Positions 1 through 13,496 of a stretch of 64,000 bases of DNA are shown one piece after another. The position numbers were made by a program, and so were the translations under genes. Below the pieces are notes generated by a model. It was not told the DNA's origin and did not search any database. It worked only from the letters and a program-made list of their open reading frames with translations. This DNA comes from Candidatus Sericytochromatia bacterium (lineage in GTDB: Bacteria > Cyanobacteriota > Sericytochromatia > UBA7694). Position 1 is the stretch's first letter; each line of letters begins with the position of its first letter. The stretch spans positions 96,694 through 160,693 of the forward strand of contig JADMKE010000007.1 in the NCBI GenBank assembly GCA_018780035.1. The letters are read 5' to 3'.

Positions 1-579
1 GAATCCTTACCAGGCCTGCTTAAACGCCTATTTGAAAGTTATGATTTGCAGCCCCAAGCGCTCACGGCGATCGGCATTATTAACGGCCCAGGAAATTACA
101 CAGGCATTCGCGCAGGTATGATGGTGGTTAAAACTTTAACCTATCGTTATCAGATCCCCCTCTATGGGCTGAGCAAATTGGAGGCCGCCTTGTACAGTCT
201 GCGCAGTCTTAATATGCCCCTGAGCCCGATCTTTCATGTTCGTCAGGGTCAGATCTACACAGGTCTTGGACAATGGCAAGCTGGGCAGGCCCGTTATCTG
301 GTTGAGCCTTGCAGCAAAAGTCTGCCCGATTGGCTCAAGCAATTGGACGAACAAGGGGCATCGGCCCTGTGCTGCCGCGCAGAGCCCTATGAGGGTGACT
401 GGGCAAGTGAAAGGGCCTGGCTGCCCTTGGGAAATCTAGCAGGTGCCGTCGCGGCCTGGACCCAGGAGCAAGTCAAAGGGGGGCTTCCACCCCAAAACGA
501 AGTTGCCCCCTTTTACATTCGTCCAGCGGTGCAAACGGGAACGGCGCAGGTCAGCTCGGATCGCCAAAACCGGAATTGA
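1..579 (+). CDS. tsaB: TsaB, tRNA threonylcarbamoyladenosine (t6A) biosynthesis protein, 5' partial
   Basis: The frame is open from base 1, so the N-terminus lies outside the window; 192 residues remain, and about 35 are missing compared with usual TsaB proteins. The retained segment has the family hallmark NGPGNYTGIRAG followed by a helix leading to YGLSKLEA. TsaB is the catalytically inactive ASKHA-fold partner that dimerises with TsaD to put t6A on ANN-decoding tRNAs. The C-terminal half is divergent, as is normal for TsaB. No terminator is visible after the stop. Confidence 0.88.
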   Translation, partial: ESLPGLLKRLFESYDLQPQALTAIGIINGPGNYTGIRAGMMVVKTLTYRYQIPLYGLSKLEAALYSLRSLNMPLSPIFHVRQGQIYTGLGQWQAGQARYLVEPCSKSLPDWLKQLDEQGASALCCRAEPYEGDWASERAWLPLGNLAGAVAAWTQEQVKGGLPPQNEVAPFYIRPAVQTGTAQVSSDRQNRN

Positions 580-769
580 TTTGGCCTGTTTAAAATGATA
601 AGATAAGTTTGGTCTTTAATATCTTAATTCATCTTTTTCGGAGCCCGTTTTAACAATGATGCCCGCTATTCCCCAAACAGTTCTCACCCCCGTTTAAACA
701 GCACCCATCGCACCGGCCCAAACAGCCAAACCGCAGACAGAAACAAAAGCGTCTCCACAGACGCCAACA

Positions 770-1372
770 ATGGCCCAAGACAGTGTCTCCACCTCTCAAA
801 AATCCGCTCCTGCCAAGCCCGTATCGGAAATCAGCTTTGGAGATCGGTTGGGCACTGCCTCTAAATTTGGTCTGGCCACCATGGCCACAGGTGCCATTAT
901 TGGCGCCATTCATGGAGCCAAAACAGGGGGTTCTGGTGGAGGTTACGGCGCGGCTCTGGGAGCAATGATTGGTGGAGGCCTCGGTATCTTAAAAGGGGGC
1001 GCATTGGGACTGGCTGCAGGAAGTACCGCCGGCCTGATTTATTCTTATGCCAGCAATAACAGCAAAAACGTTGCTGCGCCCACAGAAAAAACAACTGAAG
1101 ATGCAGCTCCTGTGTCTGATCTCAAGGGTTCTCAACCTGTTGATGCCAGCCGGGACTTTTGGGGTGACCTCTCCAAAGGAGCTATTACAGGCACATTGGC
1201 AGGAACAGTGACAGGGGCTGTGATCGGCGGGATTAAAGGTGGCAAATCAGGGGGCAACTTCCCCATGATTGGCGTCGCTTTGGGCGGCCTTGCGGGCGCT
1301 CTTTATGGTGGCGGAGTGGGTCTGGTAGGTGGTTCTGCTGCCGGCGCGATCTATTCCAAAGTCAAAGACTGA
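770..1372 (+). CDS. Glycine-zipper protein with an internal duplication; probable 5' end interrupted by a stop
   Basis: The 200-residue product has two similar halves (about residues 25-95 and 128-198). Each is a run of small residues with GxxxG spacing and a shared core of the form TG-A-(I/V)-IG-x-I-x-G-x-K-x-GG. These are glycine-zipper hydrophobic segments of the type found in membrane-inserting or membrane-spanning proteins. They are separated by a polar linker. Exact function is unknown. The ATG at 770 has no clear ribosome site. The same frame continues upstream through a Pro/Thr/Ala/Gln-rich stretch to ATG-ATG at 656/659, which follows a CGGAG-type site, but a TAA at 695-697 interrupts it. 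The gene may therefore be a nonsense mutant or may start late. Confidence 0.6.
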   Translation: MAQDSVSTSQKSAPAKPVSEISFGDRLGTASKFGLATMATGAIIGAIHGAKTGGSGGGYGAALGAMIGGGLGILKGGALGLAAGSTAGLIYSYASNNSKNVAAPTEKTTEDAAPVSDLKGSQPVDASRDFWGDLSKGAITGTLAGTVTGAVIGGIKGGKSGGNFPMIGVALGGLAGALYGGGVGLVGGSAAGAIYSKVKD

Positions 1373-1396
1373 AGCCCCCAATCAAACATTCAAACC

Positions 1397-1423
1397 AGAG
1401 AGGGTGTTCATGCCCTCTCTTTT
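1397..1423 (+). terminator. Rho-independent terminator after the glycine-zipper gene
   Basis: AGAGAGGG and CCCTCTCT form a perfect 8 bp stem around an 8-base loop, followed by TTT. It lies 25 bases after the stop codon and separates this gene from yqiJ. Confidence 0.7.
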
Positions 1424-1513
1424 GGTATTCGTTCATTACTTAAGTTGGAAATCTCTTATAAGCGGGTTATCATAACAGTAGTTTTGAGTGTGCACCAAGG
1501 ATAAAAGTAGCCC

Positions 1514-2251
1514 GTGTATTTGTTTCATTTCAGTAATTTGCCCTTTGCCCTGATGTTGGGCATTTCAGTCATCCTGCTGATTTTACAAGGCCTGGGGGGC
1601 GATCATGACGCAAGCCAACCCGCAGAAGGCACAGAAACCGATCTGGAGAACCCCTGGCTGGGTCTGATCAATGTCGATCGATTGCCCTTTTCACTGGTCT
1701 TGGTGCTCTTCTTTTTTAATTGGGGTTCAGCAGGACTTTTGCTCAACACAGGGCTATCACTCTACCTACAAGCTCACCCCACTTGGCTCTTTTTGCTGCT
1801 TTTTCCCATCAGTCTTTTGCCCGCAGTGGGGCTCACTCGGATTTGCTCTCAGGGTCTGGCACGGATTTTTCAAGAAAACACAGCCGCGATCACGCCAGAC
1901 GAATTGATTGGTTGTGTTGGCACTGTGATCTCAGGCCAAGTCCCTTACTTGCAGAATCAGGGACTTGGTCGGGCCCATGTTTACAGTGAACATGGCACAC
2001 TTTTGCAGATTTCGTGTTTGGCAGAAGAAGGATGTGAAGCCCCTCAAAAAAACCAGACAATTTTTGTCACCGGGTATGCCCCAGAGACGCGTAGCTACCG
2101 TGTGTTGCGCTATGAAAGTGACGATTTTTTTGCCTATTTGGGCAGCAATCAGTCAAGCAAGCTCAGCCTTGAGACCAGACTTCAAAAGAGTCAACAAGAA
2201 TTACACAAAGCAATTAAGAATGAAATAAAAACAGAGGAAATGAATAAATGA
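1514..2251 (+). CDS. yqiJ: YqiJ-like inner-membrane protein with C-terminal OB-fold
   Basis: A 245-residue protein with about three hydrophobic segments (near residues 8-25, 57-76 and 90-110). A soluble C-terminal domain (about 130-205) carries the pattern LIGCVGTVISG...GLGRAHV, typical of the YqiJ/NfeD-type OB domain. Such proteins are the membrane partners of flotillins. The stop overlaps the start of the flotillin gene by 4 bp, so the two are probably translationally coupled. The start shown is GTG (1514); the reading frame and the membrane topology support the call, while the start is less certain. Confidence 0.75.
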   Translation: MYLFHFSNLPFALMLGISVILLILQGLGGDHDASQPAEGTETDLENPWLGLINVDRLPFSLVLVLFFFNWGSAGLLLNTGLSLYLQAHPTWLFLLLFPISLLPAVGLTRICSQGLARIFQENTAAITPDELIGCVGTVISGQVPYLQNQGLGRAHVYSEHGTLLQISCLAEEGCEAPQKNQTIFVTGYAPETRSYRVLRYESDDFFAYLGSNQSSKLSLETRLQKSQQELHKAIKNEIKTEEMNK

Positions 2252-3981
2252 GCGATATGGTCGTCCTAATCTCGGGACTCTTGGGCCTGGTGGTAGCCAT
2301 CGGCATCGGCCTGATGATTGCCGCCGCCAAACTCTATATCAAAACCCCCAGCAGTCGGGCCTTTGTGCGTACGGGCAGTGGCAAAGCCAAAGTCGTTTTG
2401 GATGGCGGAAGTTGGGTGATCCCACTCTTACACGAACTACGCTGGGTCTCCCTCGAAACCATGCGCATCGAAGTCAAGCGCAGCAGCGAAGCGGCTTTAA
2501 TTACGGGAGACAAATTGCGTGCAGATGTCTCCGCTGAGTTTTATATCCGTGTAGAACCCACCGAACAACAGATTCTCGCAGCCTCACGCAGCCTGGGCAA
2601 TCGCTCAGTCTCTGAAGAAGACGTCGACAATCTAATTGCCCCCAAATTGATCAGCGCTCTGCGCAGTGTTGCCGCCCAAAAGACGCTAATGGAATTGCAT
2701 GAAAAACGCGACGATTTTGCCGATGCGGTTCATCATATCGTCAAAAATGAACTGGACGAGAACGGTTTACTTTTAGAAACCGTCACCATCAGTAATTTGG
2801 ATGCATCCACCTTCCGCAGCGATGAAAATTATTTCGACGCCCAAGGGGTCAGCCATATTACTGAAACGATCCAAAAAGCCTCCAGCCGCAAAAACGAAAT
2901 CGAGCAAGTGACCAAAGAATCGATTGCCCGTAAAAACGTTGAAACCCGCAAGGCCATTCTCTTATTGGATCGCGAACAAAAAGAGGCTGAGCTTCAGCAA
3001 GAGCTAGAGATCAACCGCATGGAGATCGAACAGCGTCGCCAAATTGAATCCGAAACAGCCGAAAAAACATCATCCCAGGAACGGGTCAAAATTACCCAAC
3101 AACAATCGGTCGATGAAGCCAAAATCAAACAGGAACTGGCGGTTAAAAATGCCCAGATCAATTCTGAAATTCAGTTGATCGAACGAGCGCGCGAAAAAGA
3201 CACTGCGGCAGAGTTGGCCAAGGTAGCGATCGAAAAGGCAAAGATCAAAGCGGAGATCGAAATTGTCGATCAGAAAAAAGAGAAAGAAGTCGCAGCCGCT
3301 CAGGCCCAGACAGAAGTCTTACGCAAAGAAAAAGAGCGGCTTGAATTTGAAGCTGAGCGCGAAAGGGCCCGGCAAGAGGTTTTAAGCGCCGAAGAAGTGG
3401 TCAAAGCCCGCCGCATGGCCGAAATTGAGATCATCGAGGCCCAAGCTTCCGCAGGCAAAGAAAAAGTCTCGCGCGAAATGGAAATCGAAGTCCAGGCCCT
3501 AAAATTACAGCGCGAAGCCCAAGCCAAATTTGAGGCTTCTGACTTGGAGGCCAAAGCAATTGAGCGTCTGGCTCAGGCCGAGTTGGCGCGCGCTCAAGCA
3601 GCAGCTGAAGGCGAACGCCTGATGTTGCAGGCCAAAAGTCTTTTGGGCACCAATTTGCTGCTGCAGGAATTGATTCAAGTGCTGCCAGATATCGCCCGTG
3701 AGTTGGTTTCTCCTGTGGGAAAAATCAACGATATCAAATTGATCCAAATGGGGGGATTCAATGGCAGTGAAGGCAAAACAGGCCTGGGAGAAACACTCTT
3801 GCGTTCAACCATGCTTTATCCGATCTTAAAAGAGTTAATGGATACCCAGGGTCTGGATCTGAATCAATTGCTCAAAGATCTGGTCGGCAAAGTCAGTAAT
3901 TCAGGGCCAGAAGCAGCGCCATCAACAGCTGTTGTTCCCGTCCAAGCAACAACGGCAAACGCAAAGTCAGCAAAGGCTTAA
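2248..3981 (+). CDS. yqiK: YqiK-type flotillin (SPFH/band-7 protein)
   Basis: A 577-residue protein with one N-terminal membrane helix (residues 5-26), an SPFH/band-7 domain (about 30-205), and a long coiled coil rich in Glu, Ala, Lys and Arg (about 210-460). The C-terminal part is hydrophobic and helical, and a low-complexity Ala/Thr tail ends the protein. Flotillins assemble at the inner membrane, organise membrane microdomains and affect fluidity. Length and domain order match the family. It is coupled to the upstream yqiJ gene by an ATGA overlap, and a perfect hairpin follows the stop. Confidence 0.88.
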   Translation: MSDMVVLISGLLGLVVAIGIGLMIAAAKLYIKTPSSRAFVRTGSGKAKVVLDGGSWVIPLLHELRWVSLETMRIEVKRSSEAALITGDKLRADVSAEFYIRVEPTEQQILAASRSLGNRSVSEEDVDNLIAPKLISALRSVAAQKTLMELHEKRDDFADAVHHIVKNELDENGLLLETVTISNLDASTFRSDENYFDAQGVSHITETIQKASSRKNEIEQVTKESIARKNVETRKAILLLDREQKEAELQQELEINRMEIEQRRQIESETAEKTSSQERVKITQQQSVDEAKIKQELAVKNAQINSEIQLIERAREKDTAAELAKVAIEKAKIKAEIEIVDQKKEKEVAAAQAQTEVLRKEKERLEFEAERERARQEVLSAEEVVKARRMAEIEIIEAQASAGKEKVSREMEIEVQALKLQREAQAKFEASDLEAKAIERLAQAELARAQAAAEGERLMLQAKSLLGTNLLLQELIQVLPDIARELVSPVGKINDIKLIQMGGFNGSEGKTGLGETLLRSTMLYPILKELMDTQGLDLNQLLKDLVGKVSNSGPEAAPSTAVVPVQATTANAKSAKA

Positions 3982-4000
3982 ACACAGCCTCCCGCTTTAG

Positions 4001-4030
4001 ATGGCCCCGATGAAATCATCGGGGCCATGT
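4001..4030 (+). terminator. Perfect inverted repeat, likely terminator of yqiJK
   Basis: Thirteen bases at 4001-4013 (ATGGCCCCGATGA) are exactly complementary to 4016-4028, leaving a two-base centre. The T-run after it is short (GTT). It begins 19 bases after the yqiK stop. It argues that the next gene starts downstream, at 4085, rather than at the in-frame ATG inside the hairpin. A TATAAT at 4031-4036 may be the -10 box of the next gene. Confidence 0.6.
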
Positions 4031-4084
4031 TATAATGAGGCAGATCCCGAGAGGCAAGGCTCCTATTCATACAAGGTGAAGGCA

Positions 4085-6064
4085 ATGGCTGCAGAATTCT
4101 TTCCCATTTATTATATAAGTCCGGTTTTTGATACCCTGATCTCCCAAATTAAACCCGTCTTGCAAGAGCGCTTTGCTTTTCATGCCCTGCACACCCCTGA
4201 TCTGGAAAAAGCCGACTTTAGCACTCCGCAGATTTTGCTCTGTGGCCAGCCCGAGTTTGAAGTCCTCCAGCGGCGCACCGATCTCTCTTCGGCTTTGGCC
4301 ACCATTTTATCGCTCGAAGCCGATCAGCCATTCCAAACAGAGTGGTCGGATTTGCCTTGGCTGGCTGAATACAGCCAAGAAAAAATGACCCCTGAACGCC
4401 TGACCTTTATCTTAAATCGCCTCTATAGCATCAGTCTGACACAGCAAGAAATGGTGCGTCTGGCAGCTCAAATCGACAAACAGCACCACCGTCTGCAAGA
4501 TCTCAATGAAATTGGTCTGGCCCTTTCAACCGAACGCAATCTCGATACCCTGATGGATAAAATTCTCAAAAGCAGTATGGAGATCACAGCCTCGGATTCC
4601 GGCAGTCTCTATTTGGTCGAAACCCGCCCAGGTATTGAAGAAGATGCCCAAAACCCCTTTGCGAACAAAGGCCTGCGGTTTAAATGGGCCCGCAATATGA
4701 GCTTAAAAGTTGATTTCAGCGAATTTTCGATGGATATCAACGAAAAAAGCATAGCTGGGTATGTAGCGCTGAGTGGGAAATCTCTGAATATCCCAAATGT
4801 TTACACCCTGGACGAAAATTACCCTTTTAATTTTAATCAAAGCTACGATAAAAATACGGGTTACCACTCCCAATCAATGCTCACGGTGCCCATGCACAAC
4901 CCCAAAGGGGAGATCATTGGCATTCTGCAAATGATCAACAAAAAACAACATTGGCAGAATGCCCTGGAACTCAAAGACAAAGACAGTCTACATCGAGAAA
5001 TCCAGACCTTTGCAAGCGAAGACGAAAGCCTGCTCTCATCTTTGGCCAGTCAAGCTGCTGTCGCAATTGAAAATGCCCGCCTCTATGAAGCCATACAATC
5101 TCTGTTTGAAGGATTTATCCGGGCTTCAGTTCAGGCGATTGAATCGCGAGATCCCACTACCTCTGGTCACTCTGAACGGGTAGCCGTCTTAACCGTTGGG
5201 CTGGCAGAAAAATTGGACAAAGTCACCGAAGGGCCTTATCAGCGGGTGCGTTTTAGCCGCCAAGAGCTCAAAGAAATTCAATATGCCTCTCTCTTGCATG
5301 ATTTTGGCAAAATTGGCGTGCGTGAAAATGTCTTGGTCAAAGCCGAAAAACTCTATCCCGACGAATTGGAAACGATCAAACACCGCTTTGATATGATCCG
5401 CAAAGGCCTGGAAAACGAATACAATTTGCGCAAACTCCAGTATTTGCTTGAATTGGACAAAGCCAAAGCCCTGCAACTCTTTCCCAGTTTAGAAGCCGAG
5501 TTTTACCAACGCTACGCAGATCTTGAAGCCGATTTTCAATTGATTCTGCAGACCAACCGCCCCACGGTTTTGGCCCAAGAAACCTCGCAAAAACTCCAAG
5601 AGATCCAACAGCGCATTTTCACCTTTAACGAAAAAGAACTGCCGCTTTTAACACCGTTTGAACTCTCGCGCCTGTCGATTGTCAAAGGCTCCCTCGACCA
5701 AGAAGAGCGCCTGGAAATCGAATCCCATGTCACCCATACCTTTGAGTTTTTGAGCCAAATCCCCTGGACCAGTGAGCTTAAAAATGTGCCCCAAATTGCC
5801 TATGCCCACCACGAAAAGCTGAACAGCCGGGGCTATCCACGCGGCCTGAGCGCAGAAGAAATTCCTGTGCAGTCCAAAATGATGACCATTTCGGATATTT
5901 ATGATGCCTTGACGGCCAGTGATCGCCCCTATAAAAAAGCCCTGCCCATTTCCAAAGCGCTGGATATTTTGGGTTTTGAAGTCAAAGATGGGATGCTCGA
6001 CGCTGAACTCTATAAAATCTTTGTCGAGTCCAAAGTCTATGAATTGATTCACAAAGAGGGCTAA
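4085..6064 (+). CDS. GAF and HD-GYP domain protein, probable cyclic-di-GMP phosphodiesterase
   Basis: I chose ATG 4085 because AAGGTGAAGG precedes it and the upstream ATG lies in a terminator hairpin. The 659-residue protein has an N-terminal receiver-like region of about 120 residues, a GAF domain (about 150-340) and a C-terminal HD-GYP domain. The HD-GYP hallmarks are SRDPTTSGHS, HDFGK (His405, Asp406) and HHEKLNSRGYP (about 575-584). HD-GYP enzymes hydrolyse cyclic-di-GMP to GMP or pGpG. HD and HHE are about 170 residues apart, roughly 100 more than in the minimal domain. The extra segment is helical and lies before the IESHVTHTFEFL helix. There are no membrane segments; the GAF ligand is unknown. 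Confidence 0.85.
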   Translation: MAAEFFPIYYISPVFDTLISQIKPVLQERFAFHALHTPDLEKADFSTPQILLCGQPEFEVLQRRTDLSSALATILSLEADQPFQTEWSDLPWLAEYSQEKMTPERLTFILNRLYSISLTQQEMVRLAAQIDKQHHRLQDLNEIGLALSTERNLDTLMDKILKSSMEITASDSGSLYLVETRPGIEEDAQNPFANKGLRFKWARNMSLKVDFSEFSMDINEKSIAGYVALSGKSLNIPNVYTLDENYPFNFNQSYDKNTGYHSQSMLTVPMHNPKGEIIGILQMINKKQHWQNALELKDKDSLHREIQTFASEDESLLSSLASQAAVAIENARLYEAIQSLFEGFIRASVQAIESRDPTTSGHSERVAVLTVGLAEKLDKVTEGPYQRVRFSRQELKEIQYASLLHDFGKIGVRENVLVKAEKLYPDELETIKHRFDMIRKGLENEYNLRKLQYLLELDKAKALQLFPSLEAEFYQRYADLEADFQLILQTNRPTVLAQETSQKLQEIQQRIFTFNEKELPLLTPFELSRLSIVKGSLDQEERLEIESHVTHTFEFLSQIPWTSELKNVPQIAYAHHEKLNSRGYPRGLSAEEIPVQSKMMTISDIYDALTASDRPYKKALPISKALDILGFEVKDGMLDAELYKIFVESKVYELIHKEG

Positions 6065-6073
6065 GAGGGCGGG

Positions 6074-6799
6074 CTAAAAAGGTTTATCACCTTGATAAAT
6101 CGACGCAATCCCCAAACTCAACGGGGTATAACCCACACTTTTAAAACCAGCAGCAATCAAATGGTCACAGAAATCTTGACCACAGGGAAAGGTTTCTATC
6201 GTTTGGTTTAAATAGCGGTAAGCGGCCCCATCTCCGGAAATCAATCCGCCAATTTGAGGCAAAATATGCCGCAGATAGAGCAAATAGCTTTGACGCATCA
6301 GGGCCTGAGGGGGCAAAGAAAACTCCAAAATGAGAACCCGTCCCCCTGGGGCTAAAACCCGCATCATTTCCCTCATACAGAGATCCACATCCAAGACGTT
6401 GCGAATCCCGAAAGCCATCGTAATGACGTCGTAAGTCCCCTTTTCGAGGGGAATCTGGCAGGCATCTCCCAGTTTCAGTTCTGCCCGATTTTTGATCGGA
6501 AGGGCCTGTATTTTGTCACGGCCTTTGGCCAACATTTGCTCAGACAAATCCAATCCAAGCGCCGATTGGATGCCGGGATTGTGTTGGCACAATTCAATCA
6601 AAACATCCGCAGTGCCGGTAGCCAAATCCAGTAACTTCAGATCTGCCTGTGCGGGCAATTTTTCTGCCAATTGGCGACGCCAATGGTAGTCAATGCCCAG
6701 TGAAAGCGTATGATTCAAAAAATCATAGCGATGGGCAATGCGATCAAACATTTGCCAAACATGCTGGCGACTGGGAGTTGAGCGTGTATCTGTTGACAT
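6074..6799 (-). CDS. menG: Demethylmenaquinone/ubiquinone C-methyltransferase
   Basis: A 241-residue UbiE/MenG protein of normal length. It starts with the family pattern FDRIAHRYDFLNHTLSLG. It has the SAM motif LLDLATGTADV, the acidic loop GLDLSEQMLA, and the post-motif VLAPGGRVLILEFS. It transfers a methyl group from S-adenosylmethionine to demethylmenaquinone, the last step of menaquinone synthesis; the window has no ubiquinone genes. It converges on the HD-GYP gene with a 9 bp gap and is preceded by a GAGGGG ribosome site. Confidence 0.92.
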   Translation of the reverse strand: MSTDTRSTPSRQHVWQMFDRIAHRYDFLNHTLSLGIDYHWRRQLAEKLPAQADLKLLDLATGTADVLIELCQHNPGIQSALGLDLSEQMLAKGRDKIQALPIKNRAELKLGDACQIPLEKGTYDVITMAFGIRNVLDVDLCMREMMRVLAPGGRVLILEFSLPPQALMRQSYLLYLRHILPQIGGLISGDGAAYRYLNQTIETFPCGQDFCDHLIAAGFKSVGYTPLSLGIASIYQGDKPF

Positions 6800-6873
6800 A
6801 CCCCTCAGTATATTACAGAGACAAAGCCAAGCGTAAGCAGAAGTGTAAGTAGATCTGCTTTGTCTAAACCAGC

Positions 6874-6903
6874 TTGAAATAAAGGGCTCATCTGATTTAT
6901 GAT
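6874..6903 (+). promoter_or_regulatory. Sigma-70-type promoter for the small ORF at 6936
   Basis: TTGAAA (6874-6879) and TATGAT (6898-6903) are separated by 18 bases. The ORF start follows 32 bases later with a CCGGAG ribosome site in between. Confidence 0.5.
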
Positions 6904-6935
6904 AATTTTAATCACGCCCTGTACCGGAGAACTTT

Positions 6936-7148
6936 ATGCCCGGATCCGTTTCACACACCCATGTGCGTAGCTTGTTCAGCTTAGAACGCGAAATCGAAAT
7001 TGACCTTTTGCACATTCCAACGGGTTCTCGTTCAGGCAAGCGCCCTCAACCAGCCCCTCCCCAACCGGACCTCGGCCCCAAAGACCACCTTCAGCTCTCT
7101 GAAGACGTGCCTACAGAAATTCAGCGCTTACAATTTCCCCCCCATTAG
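6936..7148 (+). CDS. Small unrecognised protein, 70 residues
   Basis: A short ORF with a plausible promoter and GGAG ribosome site. The product is hydrophilic: a charged helix-like start (LFSLEREIEIDLLHIP) followed by a Pro-rich, Gly/Arg-containing linker and an acidic end. It has no signal peptide or membrane segment. I do not recognise a family. It stands alone between menG (divergent) and the lipoprotein pair. Confidence 0.45.
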   Translation: MPGSVSHTHVRSLFSLEREIEIDLLHIPTGSRSGKRPQPAPPQPDLGPKDHLQLSEDVPTEIQRLQFPPH

Positions 7149-7307
7149 CCCCTTTCATTTAATCCCAAAGTTTTAAAGATATTTTTCGATTTATTTAAAT
7201 CTTTATTTTTGCCCACAGTCTTGCTTCAGTTTTTGACGACAAGGATGACGTGGCAACGTGTGTCATAAAAAGTATTAAGTTAAGCACAGAGATGAGGGTT
7301 GAAAGTT

Positions 7308-7798
7308 ATGAAGTACAGCAAAATGCTGTTCGCACCGATTTGTCTGGCACTGGTTTTGATGAGTTGTGCGCAACCTGTTCCCAATACTCCTGCCCCGGTT
7401 GCACAGCCTCAAACGCCTGATTCACCCCCCTCAGTAGCGCCCATTGTCCCAGATAAAACCCTCAGTATTGCCACAATTCAACGTCTGTTGACCAGCGGCG
7501 AACTGAAAATGCAGGTAGGCGAAGAGTTGATGCTCTTGGGCGAAGTTGAAATGAGCGATAAAAGCAAAATCAGCTTTGACAGCCTGAAAAATCAATTAAA
7601 AATCGAAAACCTCAAACCCGAACTTTTAAATTTAAATACCTCTCAGCGACTGGTCAAAGCCCTCAAAGCAGGCACCGCAGAAGTCAGAATTACCCCCATT
7701 GCCAACCAAGCATTGGGACTCACGGTTAAAATTACGATCCAAGCTCCGCCACCAGCGATTGATCCCAATGTGGCCCTGGTAGAACTGGAGATCGGTTA

Positions 7799-7799
<1 letters not shown>
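7308..7799 (+). CDS. Lipoprotein with an Ig-like domain
   Basis: ATG 7308 is preferred over an in-frame TTG nine bases upstream because GAGGG lies at the right distance. The 163-residue product has a signal peptide ending in the lipobox LMSC. A Pro/Ala/Gln-rich linker and one beta-rich domain (about residues 60-150) follow. The domain carries the VGEELMLLG...LKAGTAEVRI pattern of bacterial Ig-like (BIG2-type) domains, which often act as spacers in surface proteins. The stop codon overlaps the start of the giant lipoprotein gene by one base, so the two are probably made together and act at the same surface. Confidence 0.7.
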
Positions 7800-12409
<4,610 letters not shown>

Positions 12410-12412
12410 GCG

Positions 12413-12450
12413 GCAAGATCGACCTGACTTGCGCAGGTCATCTTGCCTTG
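12413..12450 (+). terminator. Hairpin after the giant lipoprotein gene
   Basis: GGCAAGAT-C-GACCTG pairs with CAGGTC-ATCTTGCC around a seven-base loop, with one bulged base. It begins four bases after the stop. Only a weak TT follows, so termination is inferred from position and stem strength. Confidence 0.5.
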
Positions 12451-12540
12451 GGGAAAAGAACAAGCCCTTAGAGGGCATGTCTCAAGAACCCCCAAACAAT
12501 TGTAAGGGGATAGGTCTGGAGTCAGCTAAACAAAACTGTG

Positions 12541-13284
12541 CTAGGAGAGCACGCTCAGCTTGACTTTGAGCACGCCTTTGCCCAGATAGCCAATTTCTTT
12601 AAAGGCTTCGGGGGAAAGGTCAATAATACGTGCTGGCTTAAAAGGGCCCCGGTCGTTGATGTGCACGACAACACTCTGCCGGTTTTCCAAATTGGTCACC
12701 AATACTTTGGTACCAAAAGGCAGTTGTTTATGGGCTGCTGTAAATTTACGGATATCATAGGTTTCACCATTGGCTGTGCGGCGGCCATGAAAATAGCCCC
12801 CATACCATGATGCAAATCCTGTTTCTCCCTCTGCAATGGGATTGAGATAGCGAAAACTGCGCAAAGGATGCGCACCCAGCGTTTTTCGAAGCTGGTTGGT
12901 TAAATCGATCAGCGCAGACAACTGGCTTTTCCCCAGAGTCTGAGCCAAAGCTGGCGAGACAGCCAGCAAAGGTTCATTTCCACATTGAATAAAATAATCC
13001 CGTCCATTAAAAAGCGGCAAAATTTCAGCGCTCTTGAGACTTTTTTCTTGGGATAAAAAGTTGAGTTGACGGGCCATTTGTTGAAGTTCCACTTCAATTT
13101 CGACCATTTGTGAAGGCTCCGGAGAAAAGATCCGAAACGCTGTTTTTTGACCATTGAGAGTCATATAAATACTGTGGGAATCACGCAGGTACCCCACCAC
13201 AGGAAGGGCCGCTGCTTGCAGAGAGGAAACAGGAGCGAGCAAGCTTAACAATAAGCTGCTTGTGAGCAAAAGATGTTTGGACAT
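12541..13284 (-). CDS. rlpA: RlpA-like septal ring lytic transglycosylase family protein
   Basis: ATG at 13284 follows AAGGAGA at good spacing; the longer frame upstream lacks a ribosome site. The 247-residue protein has a signal peptide (to about residue 23, ending LQA) and a central helical region. A C-terminal double-psi beta-barrel (about 155-247) has the RlpA pattern [19 protein letters not shown]...[14 protein letters not shown]...[10 protein letters not shown]. RlpA cleaves denuded peptidoglycan strands at the septum in some species. The SPOR domain of the E. coli protein is absent, and the signal is type I rather than a lipobox. The Asp of NDRGPF and the His of the family are present. 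Confidence 0.85.
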   Translation of the reverse strand: MSKHLLLTSSLLLSLLAPVSSLQAAALPVVGYLRDSHSIYMTLNGQKTAFRIFSPEPSQMVEIEVELQQMARQLNFLSQEKSLKSAEILPLFNGRDYFIQCGNEPLLAVSPALAQTLGKSQLSALIDLTNQLRKTLGAHPLRSFRYLNPIAEGETGFASWYGGYFHGRRTANGETYDIRKFTAAHKQLPFGTKVLVTNLENRQSVVVHINDRGPFKPARIIDLSPEAFKEIGYLGKGVLKVKLSVLS

Positions 13285-13448
13285 TTTTGCTTCTCCTTTG
13301 TTGATTTGATTAAGTGGAAAAAATACATTTAATCCACGATCAAGGATCATGTTATAATACCTTGCATTCAAACGGCAAATTTTTGCTCTCGACCAATCAG
13401 CCCCAATCCCTGATCAAATCACGCTCGCAGCGCAGAAAACGCAAAGTA

Positions 13449-13475
13449 TTGGCACTCTCGATAATAAAGTGCTAA
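13449..13475 (+). promoter_or_regulatory. CIRCE operator
   Basis: TTGGCACTC, nine spacer bases, then AAGTGCTAA. This matches the CIRCE consensus TTAGCACTC-N9-GAGTGCTAA at 16 of 18 positions. It lies 22 bases upstream of hrcA. HrcA binds CIRCE and represses chaperone genes until heat or misfolded protein draws GroEL away, so the hrcA-grpE-dnaK-dnaJ operon should be autoregulated. Confidence 0.92.
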
Positions 13476-13496
13476 AATAAACGCAGGTTAAGAAAT

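Noticed and set aside
6834..6860. AAGCAGA/TCTGCTT inverted repeat between menG and the small ORF
   Set aside because: Short arms with a wide loop; could be chance.
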